Below are positions 34,932 to 43,193 of a DNA stretch of 64,000 bases, piece by piece (position 1 is the first letter of the stretch; the number at the start of each line of letters is the position of its first letter). The translations under genes were made by a program, and so were the position numbers. The notes beneath the pieces are model-generated. The model did not search any database. It was not told the origin of the DNA and saw nothing but the letters and a program-made list of their open reading frames with translations. The DNA is from DATKKG01 sp035543015 (lineage in GTDB: Archaea; Thermoproteota; Nitrososphaeria; Conexivisphaerales; DTJL01), in contig DATKKG010000052.1 of assembly GCA_035543015.1 (NCBI GenBank), positions 20,533 through 84,532 on the forward strand. The letters run 5' to 3'.

Positions 34932-35438
34932 GTGAGCCTAGGCAAACCGACCACTCCTGAAGACTACCTCGTTACCCTTAGAAAGAGGTTAGAGAGCCAA
35001 GGCTTCACCATCCATGAACCCACATCGATCGAGGGCCATTCGGTAGAGCTAGTAGCCTTCAACGATTCGTTCAAGTGGGTCGCCCTCGTGAAGCGGTGGG
35101 TGCTTGGGGTTTCGATGGTGAACCCTGATATCCAGACGATTCAGAAGTTCTCTGCCTCGGCTTTCGAGCATGTTTCAAGAGTGGACGGCATCCCCGTTGG
35201 CGTCAGCGGAGGATTGAACGTGACCAGCCTAGTGGTCTCCGACACCCTTAGCCCAGAAGTCAAAGACTGGGCTTTGCGACGCAAGGCAACTATGCATTTC
35301 AAGGATCTCCAGTATACGGTGTTAGTCGAAATGAAGAGCCAGAATATCTATTGCTACAAAGCCCCTTTCTGGGTACACGGATTCGGCCAAATCAACAGTC
35401 AGCACAAGTTCGCCATGCAGTACCTGGGCTTTCAATAG
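34932..35438 (+). CDS. Hypothetical protein, 168 aa
   Basis: A soluble alpha/beta protein starting at GTG. The first 60 residues (YLVTLRKRLESQGFTIHEPT, then VELVAFNDSFKWVALVKRWV) have the look of a restriction-endonuclease-like or DUF-type fold with VELVAF and WVALVKR strands, but no complete D-ExK motif can be seen, so I do not assign nuclease function. The C-terminal half is KDLQYTVLVEMKSQNIYCYK. It is preceded by repeat copy 2 and followed directly (stop codon ends at 35438) by copy 3. Confidence 0.6.
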   Translation: MSLGKPTTPEDYLVTLRKRLESQGFTIHEPTSIEGHSVELVAFNDSFKWVALVKRWVLGVSMVNPDIQTIQKFSASAFEHVSRVDGIPVGVSGGLNVTSLVVSDTLSPEVKDWALRRKATMHFKDLQYTVLVEMKSQNIYCYKAPFWVHGFGQINSQHKFAMQYLGFQ

Positions 35439-35460
35439 CTTCGCAGGTCCCAGCCCACGC
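35439..35460 (+). repeat. Cassette repeat copy 3
   Basis: 22-bp copy with one substitution (CAGGTCCCAGCCCACGC); begins on the base after the stop codon of the preceding gene and is followed by a TATA-like GTATAAGA at 35469-35476. Confidence 0.8.
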
Positions 35461-35509
35461 CCAGCATCGTATAAGAAGGATGCCTGACCTCAGTATTACG
35501 CAGGCTCAG

Positions 35510-35860
35510 ATGGAGAGAAGAAACAGAACAGCCATCATCCTACTTGCCATAGCGCTGTTTCTAGTCTTCTTCGCTCCGGTTGTTCCTTTGCAGACTCAAT
35601 ACGTTGGACTGAACGGAGAACTCCTCAACCCTCCAGGGCTATGTCACGGACCACTCAAGAGCTGCTACCTGGGGATGGGGACGAGCATCAGGCGATATGC
35701 TTCCCCTAGCGCGGCCTTGTCAGGGATCGGAGGCGTCGTTTACCAAGACCAAGAGTGGCTTACCTGCATGAATGACAGCTCTGGAGATTGCATCCCTCCC
35801 GTAAGGCAGAGCTACGTTCTAACAGTGAATTGCTCTGACATTGTCCAATACCTGCATTAG
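35510..35860 (+). CDS. Small exported or membrane-anchored protein, 116 aa
   Basis: Start at ATG 35510, about 33-40 bp after the GTATAAGA box; an ATG at 35480 is too close to it. Residues 1-30 are positive and then hydrophobic (TAIILLAIALFLVFFAPVVP), a signal anchor, and the rest is exported with six Cys (LCHGPLKSCY, TCMNDSSGDC, NCSD), which may form disulfides. Family not recognised. It lies between repeat copies 3 and 4. Confidence 0.6.
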   Translation: MERRNRTAIILLAIALFLVFFAPVVPLQTQYVGLNGELLNPPGLCHGPLKSCYLGMGTSIRRYASPSAALSGIGGVVYQDQEWLTCMNDSSGDCIPPVRQSYVLTVNCSDIVQYLH

Positions 35861-35870
35861 AATTGAGCCC

Positions 35871-35892
35871 TCTGAGCAGGTCCAAGCCCAAG
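35871..35892 (+). repeat. Cassette repeat copy 4
   Basis: Diverged copy: the core GCAGGTCCAAGCCCA (35876-35890) is exact, the flanks differ. Followed by GAGATAAAAG at 35907-35916, the TATA-like box of the next gene. Confidence 0.75.
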
Positions 35893-35940
35893 CCCCTAAG
35901 AGCATGAGATAAAAGAGCGGGTGGCTAACCGCGATTTGAC

Positions 35941-36753
35941 TTGAGAAGGGCCCACGTGTTTGCCGGAGCTGTAGGGGTAGTTCTGGCTGTCGCCCTTCTC
36001 CTTACCGTACTCCAGTATCCTCGCCCTTCGACGGAACTCAACGTGACAATTGGGCCGCCAATGACCAACGCAACCTACTTCGTACACGACGGCGCGTCTC
36101 TTGGCTTCACGGGTTACCAGTCCTTCGTAGTGTCAATTAGGTCAGGGACCCGCACGAACGCGACCTTATCTCTCTCTGGCCTACCCCCGTCTTCATTCGC
36201 TTCCTTCAGCAAGGGTTCCCTGCAAGATGTAGGCCCTGAAGGCAAATCTGTCAACCTAACAATGTGGGGAGCAATGGTTCCACTCTTGCCTGAGAACAGG
36301 CCGTACTACAACGTCACGATTCTTGCTGTGGGCGAGGACGGCTCTTCTTCCAACGTGACCCTTGGGGTAACCCTAGAATTCCCTCTTGCGGTGATCAAGG
36401 AACCAGCACCCCTAGGAATGGTCTGGGGTGGAGCGGTGTCTGGTAACGACAACGGCCACTACTGGGGGACGACTGGAGCAGTCTTCGACCCCTTCGATTC
36501 AGCGTCGGGGCCTCTCGCTGTGAAGTTCTCCGCCCTCGGGATATACAATGGAACCCGGATCGATCCTATACCCGATTGGATCAACTTCACTTGGGGATCA
36601 CCTACCTTGGTGCTCATGCCCTTCCAACCGCAATGGTTCCAGACTGAAGTGGATATCGGAAATGCCCCCTACGGAGTCTATGTCTTTGCGATAAGACAGA
36701 CCATCAATGGTGCAAGCTTCATCCAGAACATGACTGTTGGAGTATACCGCTAG
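35941..36753 (+). CDS. Exported hypothetical protein, 270 aa
   Basis: TTG start, 25-34 bp after GAGATAAAAG. N-terminal hydrophobic segment VFAGAVGVVLAVALLLTVLQ is a signal peptide or anchor; the remainder is beta-rich, with many N-x-T/S sites (NVTIG, NATLS, NVTIL, NMTVG), as in archaeal surface proteins. No catalytic motif seen. Last gene before the middle att copy at 37060. Confidence 0.6.
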   Translation: MRRAHVFAGAVGVVLAVALLLTVLQYPRPSTELNVTIGPPMTNATYFVHDGASLGFTGYQSFVVSIRSGTRTNATLSLSGLPPSSFASFSKGSLQDVGPEGKSVNLTMWGAMVPLLPENRPYYNVTILAVGEDGSSSNVTLGVTLEFPLAVIKEPAPLGMVWGGAVSGNDNGHYWGTTGAVFDPFDSASGPLAVKFSALGIYNGTRIDPIPDWINFTWGSPTLVLMPFQPQWFQTEVDIGNAPYGVYVFAIRQTINGASFIQNMTVGVYR

Positions 36754-37386
36754 TCTCGGGCTTTTCATGCGGCTAGCGAACACTTGAGCAAGTGAAGTTC
36801 GACCTTGAGGTGACACCTAAGAAGCCGCGATGTTGCACCGTCGTATGTAGGCGAGAATTGGAATCGGCGGTTCGCTTCCAACGAATGTGTTATTCCCATA
36901 TCCTGAGTCTTTGGCGAGTGATGTCCTTTCAAAGCCCTCGAGCCGACGCCGCGCGTGGGTGCGGGGATCCGAAGGCACTGGCTAGGGAAGATGCTTGCCA
37001 TCGATGGCTCTGTCAGCCAGAAGGCTAATCGCTGTATAATCGAACTTTATGCCTCGATGCCTTCCCGGGCTACCATAAAATTCGCAAGTGGCTACGCTAA
37101 TCTGTCGAATAATCGATTCGACCAGGCTTCGCAGACGGCGGCGCCTAATCCGGCCCGTCTGGAATATTGCAGTGAAGGTTGTCAGGGTCGAGGAGTTTCT
37201 TTGATGGACGACAGATAATCGGGCTTCTTTGTGACAAGGCATCAGCATTGAGCCGCATCACCCTAGTCAAGTGGCTGGGGCAACGGAGTTTCTGGCTTCA
37301 GCTCGCAACCATCGTTACAGCATTACAAGGGTCTGGGATTTGATTGGACCTGAATCCTGCCCAGCCCGTTACGCTTCTGGCGGAGC
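36754..37386. other. Non-coding stretch with inner att copy
   Basis: No convincing gene here in any frame. The stretch holds the middle att copy (37021-37075). The rest is unassigned and may be decayed element DNA. Confidence 0.5.
37021..37075 (+). repeat. Middle att copy (element junction)
   Basis: AAGGCTAATCGCTGTATAAT and on to GCCTTCCCGGGCTACCA. It matches 40071-40126 over ~55 bp with a few substitutions and one 1-bp indel, and shares the last 16 bp with tRNA-Gln. Confidence 0.8.
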
Positions 37387-37830
37387 CTACTGCCCCGTCC
37401 TCTTATGAAGAGAGAAGCTCTCCAGGAGGAAGAGGATCATCGATACAGCCGTGACCGCAATCAGATATAGAAACGCGACGTCAGGGAGACTCCCGCTTCC
37501 GATTAGGGTTCCCACGACGAAGACCGTCTCCGCTGCCAGCGCCCCCATGAAAAAGAAAGAGTAGAAGAGGAGCCGGGGCACGAGGCTGTTTCCCAGCCAG
37601 AGATACCCCCGGACCGCGGCCTTCCCGACCACCAGATAGTCTCCGTACTCGTTCCGCTGAATGAGGCCCGAGGCTTCCAGCTTCTGGAGATGCCTGGAGG
37701 CGACGCTGGTGCTGCTGAGGCCGGCCCCCCTGGTCACGTCTCTGGTCCCGGCGGGACCGCCTCTCTTGACGAGATAGGCGTAGACGCTGAGCGCGATCCC
37801 TTCCAATTCATCTTCCCCTTGCCCCGTCAC
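37387..37830 (-). CDS. Winged-helix protein with two membrane helices
   Basis: 147 residues. N-terminal winged helix (YAYLVKRGGPAGTRDVTRGA, then LSSTSVASRHLQKLEASGL as recognition helix) followed by two hydrophobic segments (LLFYSFFFMGALAAETVFVV and FLYLIAVTAVSMILFLL). This is a membrane-bound transcription regulator layout of unknown target. It is immediately downstream (12 bp) of the exported-protein gene 37843-38565 and probably co-transcribed. Confidence 0.65.
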   Translation of the reverse strand: MTGQGEDELEGIALSVYAYLVKRGGPAGTRDVTRGAGLSSTSVASRHLQKLEASGLIQRNEYGDYLVVGKAAVRGYLWLGNSLVPRLLFYSFFFMGALAAETVFVVGTLIGSGSLPDVAFLYLIAVTAVSMILFLLESFSLHKRTGQ

Positions 37831-37842
37831 GATTGTGTCCTT

Positions 37843-38565
37843 CTACGGCTTGGCTGGTGGAACGGGGAGCTCGTTATAAAGGAAGGCGGTGCCGTTGCTG
37901 GCAAGGCGGGCCTGGGCAATCACTGCGGGTGACTCGGGATAGGCCACCGTGGAGTTGGCGTCGAGGACGACCATTCCCAGCCTGCTCACGGTCAGGGTGA
38001 TAGAAGAGGGGGAGCCGAAGGAGGGGTACCAATCAGTCGCCTGGCCGCCCATCCCGACCTGGCTCGTTTCGCCCACCTTCCAGTCTAGCTGGCCCGAGCC
38101 TGCGGTCACGTTGCTGTCGAACCAACCGTCGCGGCTGAAGTAGAACTTGCTCTTCGCCCAGTCGGTGAAGGCCACCGCATAGAAGGTCACGTTACCGACG
38201 TAGCCCTTGTCAGAGGAGACCCGGATGACGAAGTACTCGAAGACGGCTTGCGCCTTCGAAGTGGCAGGGTCGTCGGTGCGGGTGACGTTGAACCCGAAGG
38301 TGTATTCGATGGTCGGCACTGTGATCCAGGGACCGAACTTGACGCTCATGGGGTCGCTCGAGTTAAGGGGCACCGATGTGGTGGCGGATCCGACGTAGGC
38401 GTAAGCCACACTGACTTCGAACTGCGGCTTGGCGGACTCGGCGGTGGCGGCTTGAGGGCCGAAGAAGAACAGGGGTGACATTACTGTCGCCCCGACAATC
38501 AGAGCGACGACGCAGCCCAAGACTACCTTCAATCGTGGTTCCACATTACTCACTGACTGACCCAT
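37843..38565 (-). CDS. Exported hypothetical protein, 240 aa
   Basis: Signal anchor LKVVLGCVVALIVGATVMSP (residues about 12-31), then a beta-rich extracellular domain with N-glycosylation-type sites (NVTRTD, NVTFYA, NVTAGSG, NSTVAY). Family not recognised. Start ATG 38565. Upstream of the winged-helix membrane protein on the same strand; the two may form a sensor pair, which is inference. Confidence 0.6.
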   Translation of the reverse strand: MGQSVSNVEPRLKVVLGCVVALIVGATVMSPLFFFGPQAATAESAKPQFEVSVAYAYVGSATTSVPLNSSDPMSVKFGPWITVPTIEYTFGFNVTRTDDPATSKAQAVFEYFVIRVSSDKGYVGNVTFYAVAFTDWAKSKFYFSRDGWFDSNVTAGSGQLDWKVGETSQVGMGGQATDWYPSFGSPSSITLTVSRLGMVVLDANSTVAYPESPAVIAQARLASNGTAFLYNELPVPPAKP

Positions 38566-38884
38566 GGATGGGGAGGATTATAGTGGTCACTGGGGAACGC
38601 CTGCGTTCTCCAGAAGAACACACTGCGTCCCTCGACACCATCGACACGGTTACTGGAGAATCAAAGCCAGCAACTTGATGTGGCTATCAGAATGCCTTCT
38701 GATAGGGGTCTCATTGAGACCTAGACTCATTAGGGCTCGATGACTGTCTTTACGTCAGTTGGCGTCTGGGAGGACTCACTGTACTCACGGTGGTAGCCGA
38801 CATAGGCAGTATGGTCAACCTCCGGCCTTTCTGAGATTCAGGAATCCATTCGTTAAGTCGAAGGACGAAAGGGACAGGGAGAGG

Positions 38885-39148
38885 ATGGCGAAGATTCGCA
38901 GCCAAGGCAAAGGCGCCGAGTGCAGCTTCGCGTTCGAACAACGACTTGAGGGAAGAGAGGTAGAACGCACGGGCAAGGGTAGTGACTCTCGCGTACGGGA
39001 AAGGGATTTCTGGACCGGCAAAGTGAAGCAGAGCCATCTGGTCGAAGCCAAATCAGGCGATTCTAGGTCATCTGAACTCCAGCAGAAGACCAGGAGAGAG
39101 CGTCCCCGACGTTACAAGGTTGTCAGACGACCGAAGCCGCTCTTTTGA
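38885..39148 (+). CDS. Small PD-(D/E)XK nuclease-like protein
   Basis: 87 residues from ATG 38885 (the frame is open to 38759 but has no good start). It contains GKGSDSRVRERDFWTGKVKQ and HLVEAKSGDSR followed by ELQQKTRR: Asp, then Glu-x-Lys (VEAK) and a Gln in the next helix, the layout of the PD-(D/E)XK fold in Holliday-junction resolvase or Vsr-like nucleases. The C-terminus is basic (RERPRRYKVVRRPKPLF). N-terminal helix holds AECSFAFEQRLE. Probably an element-encoded nuclease, perhaps truncated. Confidence 0.5.
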   Translation: MAKIRSQGKGAECSFAFEQRLEGREVERTGKGSDSRVRERDFWTGKVKQSHLVEAKSGDSRSSELQQKTRRERPRRYKVVRRPKPLF

Positions 39149-39413
39149 AAGCATATCAGGCTAGACGGGTTCGGACCAGTGTTCCAATATCGGTTGGAAA
39201 GTCAGAACCCGCGCCGGTGTGAGAACCTTCACAATCACATTTGGAGATTCGTACCCATTCCGGAGCGAAGCCTGCCCGATTCGTGGCTCTCACGGCGTGG
39301 ACATGAGATCTGAGATGAACAAGCGCAATGGTCTCCTGTTCTTCCTCATGACTGCGCGAATCTGATGTTCAACAAATACATAAATACGTGCAGACACACA
39401 ACACACAGAAGAC

Positions 39414-39653
39414 ATGGTGAATGTCACTCTGGCCGTCCCCGAGGACCTACACAGGATAATGAAGTCTCATCCCGAGATCAAGTGGAGCGAAGTAGCCAGG
39501 CAGGCGATCTGGGAGTACGCTAGAAGGCTCGACTTGCTCGACGCCATAGCCCGGGAGAGCAGGCTGACGGAGCCCGAAGCCCGCGCCATCGGCGACTCCA
39601 TCAAAAAGGGAATGGCTGCGAAGTATCGGAAAGACAAAGTGCCCGGCTCTTGA
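39414..39653 (+). CDS. Antitoxin, ribbon-helix-helix (VapB-like)
   Basis: 79 residues: beta strand NVTLAVPEDLHRIMKSHPEI, then helices KWSEVARQAIWEYARRLDL as in RHH antitoxins, with a C-terminal toxin-binding helix (TEPEARAIGDSIKKGMAAKY). Its stop overlaps the TTG of the PIN toxin by 4 bp. A TACATAAATACG box lies about 26-38 bp upstream. In the tRNA-Gln element, it may help to keep the element. Confidence 0.8.
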   Translation: MVNVTLAVPEDLHRIMKSHPEIKWSEVARQAIWEYARRLDLLDAIARESRLTEPEARAIGDSIKKGMAAKYRKDKVPGS

Positions 39654-40078
39654 AACTGCTTGTCGACACCAACGTCCTGATGAAGGCTCTCATCAAGGAT
39701 TCCTTGGTGAGGGCCACCCTCCTGAACCCTGCCAACGACTATTACATCCCCGAGTATGCCTTCGAAGAGATTGGCAAGCACATCGACACACTGGAGAAGA
39801 AGACAGGTCTCGGCGAGGAGGAGATTCGCCTCTTTCTTGGCATCCTTGCGACCAACCTGCGAGTGGTGCCCAAGGAAGAGGTGCTTGGGCGTTGGAGCGA
39901 AGCGGAGAGCATTATGGGGTCAGTAGACAGAGATGACACCCCTTTCGTCGCCGCGGCCCTGGCTTCCTCTTGTGAGGCTATTTGGAGCGATGACAAGGAC
40001 TTCAAGAGGCAGAACCGCCTCCGGATTCTGAACACCCGCGAGGTCTTGGCTGGGACCCGAACCCGTACCGAAGGATAA
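39650..40078 (+). CDS. vapC: PIN-domain toxin (VapC-like)
   Basis: 142 residues starting at TTG 39650. The four acidic residues of a PIN RNase are present: LLVDTNVLM (Asp), EYAFEEIGK (Glu), DRDDTPFVAAAL (Asp) and AIWSDDKDF (Asp). It should cleave RNA and be neutralised by the RHH protein upstream. Its last codons run into the right-end repeat at 40071. Confidence 0.85.
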   Translation: MKLLVDTNVLMKALIKDSLVRATLLNPANDYYIPEYAFEEIGKHIDTLEKKTGLGEEEIRLFLGILATNLRVVPKEEVLGRWSEAESIMGSVDRDDTPFVAAALASSCEAIWSDDKDFKRQNRLRILNTREVLAGTRTRTEG

Positions 40079-40162
40079 TCGCCGTATGATCGAACTTTCT
40101 GCCTCCATACCTTCCCGGGCTACCACAATGATTACAAGAGATTACCATGGAATATGAAATAC
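40071..40162 (+). repeat. attR: right end of the tRNA-Gln element
   Basis: Combines the element-side repeat (40071-40110, similar to 37021-37059), the 16-bp tRNA-Gln 3' end (40111-40126) and the downstream flank (40127-40162) that matches the DNA after the intact tRNA gene (33922-33957). Confidence 0.8.
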
Positions 40163-40359
40163 ATTAGCTCCCATCGCTGCCGCACACCCTGGGGAGGGGT
40201 CCCCGACCGGGACTGACAGATCGCAGCAGTTCGACGTGTCGTCAGGGACCTGCAACAGAATGGGGGTCCAACGTGGCAATCAAGGAGGACTGATCCTGGC
40301 TCATCTTGTAATTCTTGCTTCAGGATGTGAAGGACACGTGCAGCGCTGTGAAGTCTGTC

Positions 40360-41160
40360 CTACGGTGGCGAGACGGTGGAGCCGCCGGATTTGTCTATGC
40401 TTCCGAGTGTCGGGCTTCCCAGATAGTAGAGCCTGCTTCCTCCGCTGACGCTGCCATCCAAGGTGCCGGTGAGGTTCACGGTCGCCTGGCTCCCCCCGCT
40501 GAGGTTGACATGGGCATCACCGACGTGGTAGCCCGAAAGGTCCAGGCTGCTCCCGCCGGATGCGTCCGCGGTAAGGCTGTCGGCCGCCCCCTTCATGACC
40601 AGCGAGCTGCCGCCTGAAGCCGTAACCGTGACATCGTGGGGGGAGGTCATACTCGTGACCGTTGCCCTGACGCCTCCTGAGATGTCCAGCTGGTTGAGGT
40701 CCGGCATGGTGATGTCGACCCTGAGGGTGGTGGTCTGATATCCAAAGCTGGGCCTGAGGCCCACCGTAAGGGTGCTGCCCGACTCCACGACCTGAATGCT
40801 GTCGATTATGTTATCGTCGGTGGCGACGCTAACGGAATAGGAGCTCCCCTGAGTAATCGTCAACTTGAAGCCTGAACCCACCTGGACTCCAGTGAAACCG
40901 GTGAAGGCCTCCTGCCGGGTGACCACGTTGCCAGAGCCTACGATGTTACCGAAGGGCCACCAGGATCCTTGAAAGACCGTCGTTGCGCCTCCTCCGGCCA
41001 CTAAGACAACTGCGACGACGATGATGGCGATGGTGAGCGGGCTCATGGTGCGCGTCCTCCCCTGCGGGGGGAGGGGGGCCTGGTTAACCGGCGCCCCGCA
41101 CTTTGGGCAGAAAGCCATGCCCTCGTCGAGCTGGGTTCCGCATCTTTCACAGTAGTGCAT
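40360..41160 (-). CDS. Zinc-ribbon membrane protein with DUF2807 beta-helix domain
   Basis: 266 residues from ATG 41160. An N-terminal zinc ribbon (MHYCERCGTQLDEGMAFCPK, then CG) sits inside the cell, one membrane helix follows (LTIAIIVVAVVLVAGGGA), and outside is a ~190-residue DUF2807-type repeated-beta domain with many SGGS turns (TASGGSSLVMKG, DASGGSSLDLSG, LSGGSQATVNLTG). DUF2807 proteins are surface adhesin-like. A second zinc-ribbon protein at 50816-51838 starts almost the same way. Confidence 0.8.
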   Translation of the reverse strand: MHYCERCGTQLDEGMAFCPKCGAPVNQAPLPPQGRTRTMSPLTIAIIVVAVVLVAGGGATTVFQGSWWPFGNIVGSGNVVTRQEAFTGFTGVQVGSGFKLTITQGSSYSVSVATDDNIIDSIQVVESGSTLTVGLRPSFGYQTTTLRVDITMPDLNQLDISGGVRATVTSMTSPHDVTVTASGGSSLVMKGAADSLTADASGGSSLDLSGYHVGDAHVNLSGGSQATVNLTGTLDGSVSGGSRLYYLGSPTLGSIDKSGGSTVSPP

Positions 41161-41296
41161 CGATTCTCGCAACGTACTCGCTCTTCCGGCTACTTATGCG
41201 TTCGCGCGTGGCCTGACAGCTAGGCTTGGTCAGCACTCGCCTCTGCCTCTGGTTTGGATGGCGCTTATGCCCAATGGCGTCGTCAGCAGCTGTTCG

Positions 41297-42178
41297 CTAC
41301 TTGATGACTACAGATTTGATGCTTTTGTCCAAGGGAGGGTAATGCATGTCAAGCTTTTCGAGTGTTCTCACGATGACGGTCGAGACGACTACGTCCCGGA
41401 ACCACTTGTTGTTGGCTGGGACAAGATACCACGGAGCCCAGTCCGTGCTTGTCTTCTCCAAGGCGTCCTCGTACGCCTTCATGTACTCCGACCAGAGCTC
41501 GCGTTCCGGCAGGTCATGGATGCCGAACTTCCACCTCTTCGTGGGATCGTCGAGACGATCTTGCATCCGTTTCTTCTGTTCGTCCTTGTCGATATGAAGG
41601 TAGAACTTGATGATGGTTGTACCTTCTTCGCACAGCGATCGCTCAAAGTCGTTGATCTCCCTGTAGCGCCCCTTCCAGACTTCTTCAGGTACGAGCTTGT
41701 GCACCCTCTCTACAAGCACGCTCTCGTAGTGACTGCGGTTGAATATGGTGATTCCGCCCTTGACAGGTGTCTGGTTGTGATATCGCCAGAGGAAATCGTG
41801 GTTGAGCTCATCGGGAGTGGGCACCCCGTAGCAAGCTACTCGAACACCCTGTGGATTCACACCCTCAAAGACGTGCTTGATGGTGCCGTCCTTGCCCCCT
41901 GTGTCCATAGCCTGCAGGACGATGAGTACCTTGTGTTTGTGCTCAGCAAACAGCATCTCTTGGAGTTCCTCAAGCCTCTTTGTGAGCCGCTCCGACTCGT
42001 CGAGGGCGTCCTTTTCGTTACCCTCGAAGCCCGAAGTATCGGAGGCGTCCCATTGATTCAGGCGGACTTTCTGGCCTGGTCTGATCCTGTATCGCTTGAC
42101 ATGAGCGAATCCCTTCGACTTGGATCCTTTCTCACGTGGATCGTCTTCGTCAGTATCGTGCGGGTAGGTCCCGGGCAT
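41297..42178 (-). CDS. Polyphosphate kinase 2 family protein
   Basis: 293 residues. Walker-A-like QAMDTGGKDGTIKHVFEG, the PPK2 lid region and FNRSHYESVLVERVH (Arg and Walker B-like), and RMQDRLDDPTKRWKF. PPK2 enzymes transfer phosphate from polyphosphate to nucleotides. ATG 42178 lies about 25 bp after a TTTTAATAG box, and 84 bp downstream of cassette repeat copy 5. Length and motifs are those of class I single-domain PPK2; nucleotide preference cannot be told. Confidence 0.87.
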   Translation of the reverse strand: MPGTYPHDTDEDDPREKGSKSKGFAHVKRYRIRPGQKVRLNQWDASDTSGFEGNEKDALDESERLTKRLEELQEMLFAEHKHKVLIVLQAMDTGGKDGTIKHVFEGVNPQGVRVACYGVPTPDELNHDFLWRYHNQTPVKGGITIFNRSHYESVLVERVHKLVPEEVWKGRYREINDFERSLCEEGTTIIKFYLHIDKDEQKKRMQDRLDDPTKRWKFGIHDLPERELWSEYMKAYEDALEKTSTDWAPWYLVPANNKWFRDVVVSTVIVRTLEKLDMHYPPLDKSIKSVVIK

Positions 42179-42261
42179 CAGGGCATGGCCTCCTGTCCTT
42201 TGCTCTGATGAATGCTATTAAAAGGTGCCATCGATTCGGAGGATCTATTGGATGGTCTTGC

Positions 42262-42283
42262 GCGTGGGCTTGGACCTGCGAAG
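42262..42283 (-). repeat. Cassette repeat copy 5 (minus strand)
   Basis: Exact 22-bp copy in the minus orientation, upstream of the PPK2 gene. Confidence 0.8.
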
Positions 42284-42320
42284 AAATGTGCTGACGGGTT
42301 CATCTTTCTATGATTGATGA

Positions 42321-42695
42321 CTATTGGTGGTCGGTTTCACGCTTTCGCTTCTCTTTGTCTTCCTTGTCCATCTCATCCAGGGTGGTCCGCCAGTTGCCCA
42401 CGGCGTAGTTGCCATAGTGGACTTTCTCTCGTGATAGAAGGTCACCCATCCCACGGTACTCGTCCCCATGAGGCTGAGGCAAGAAGGGAGAGATGAGAAG
42501 CAGGACCAGGCCAGAGAGTCCAATACCCCCACCCACGGCGATGTAGGGAAGAGGTTCGGATTGTGTGACATTGGCAATCGTGTTTCCGATCATCGCCTCC
42601 ACAAAGCAAATGACCACTAACAACATTCCTGCACGGATGGCTGTTCGCCTGTGCAGCTTGAGCTTGGCCATCGCTGTCATGTTGTGTGAAGGCAT
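42321..42695 (-). CDS. Small membrane protein, 124 aa
   Basis: Two hydrophobic segments (IRAGMLLVVICFVEAMIGNT and YIAVGGGIGLSGLVLLLISP) after a basic N-terminus, then a hydrophilic tail (EKVHYGNYAVGNWRTTLDEM, KEDKEKRKRETDHQ). No family recognised. It stands alone between repeat copies 5 and 6; repeat copy 6 lies 41 bp upstream of its ATG. Confidence 0.6.
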   Translation of the reverse strand: MPSHNMTAMAKLKLHRRTAIRAGMLLVVICFVEAMIGNTIANVTQSEPLPYIAVGGGIGLSGLVLLLISPFLPQPHGDEYRGMGDLLSREKVHYGNYAVGNWRTTLDEMDKEDKEKRKRETDHQ

Positions 42696-42735
42696 ACTGA
42701 GATATGAGGGTTAGCCTAGGTTGGACTTTCTTCAG

Positions 42736-42755
42736 GCGTGGGCTTGGACCTGCGA
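42736..42755 (-). repeat. Cassette repeat copy 6 (minus strand)
   Basis: 20-bp copy in minus orientation (TCGCAGGTCCAAGCCCACGC), upstream of gene 42321-42695. Confidence 0.8.
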
Positions 42756-42797
42756 CTGCAGCCAGGCTCCTGGCGGCGATGTGTGAATGGTTTCTAT

Positions 42798-43193
42798 TCA
42801 CCGATACCAGATCGTCTTGACTCCCAACTTTCGGAAGTCAGGATCGTCACTTGCCACCGGTGCCTTCAGGAGCTGTGCCGTTGCCCCGATGAGCGTATCT
42901 CCCAAAGGGATCTCTCTGAAGGCTATCGCCAGTTCCCCCGCCGAGAAGGCCACCTCTTCGTCGACCGGGGCAATCTGAAGGCCATTGCTTGTCCATGCGC
43001 GCATTCTAGCCTTTGCGCCCTCCTTGCCGATCCTCGGCCCAGCGACCTTCAAGAACTCGGTCACGCTTATCGACGAAGCATACATCTGGTCTCCAGAGAT
43101 TCTGGCCACGAACCTGTTCAGCCTTGTCTGATCATCTCCTGAGGGGGGGAAGGTGTGAGCGACGAAGAACCTCGTGTCGAGCACTACTGCCAT
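42798..43193 (-). CDS. vapC: PIN-domain toxin (VapC-like)
   Basis: 131 residues: LDTRFFVAHTF (Asp), SSISVTEFLKV (Glu), FREIPLGDTLIGATA (Asp) and PVASDDPDFRKLG (Asp) make up the PIN active site. ATG 43193 overlaps the antitoxin stop by 10 bp. Partner is an AbrB-type rather than RHH-type antitoxin, unlike the pair at 39.4 kb. Confidence 0.85.
   Translation of the reverse strand: MAVVLDTRFFVAHTFPPSGDDQTRLNRFVARISGDQMYASSISVTEFLKVAGPRIGKEGAKARMRAWTSNGLQIAPVDEEVAFSAGELAIAFREIPLGDTLIGATAQLLKAPVASDDPDFRKLGVKTIWYR

Larger units (their letters stand above)
33922..40126 (+). mobile_element. Two tandem integrated element remnants at tRNA-Gln
   Basis: The 16-bp 3' end of tRNA-Gln occurs three times in the same orientation (33906, 37060, 40111). 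The last two copies share about 38 more base pairs on their left side (37021-37059 and 40071-40110). The pattern fits two successive integrations, or one duplicated element, each ~3.1 kb. No integrase, replication protein or virion gene is recognisable in the interior; it holds small membrane or exported proteins, a nuclease-like ORF and a VapBC pair. GC content is lower than outside. Probably decayed. Confidence 0.7.

Noticed and set aside
34932..35438. Restriction-type nuclease
   Set aside because: The VELVAF and WVALVKR strands hint at the fold, but the catalytic Asp and Glu-x-Lys set is incomplete.
34061..35892. CRISPR array
   Set aside because: The repeats are too far apart (roughly 0.4-0.8 kb), with genes between them, and no cas genes are in the window.
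41258..42208. A 316-codon plus-strand gene
   Set aside because: It is the mirror of the PPK2 gene on the other strand, which has all family motifs.
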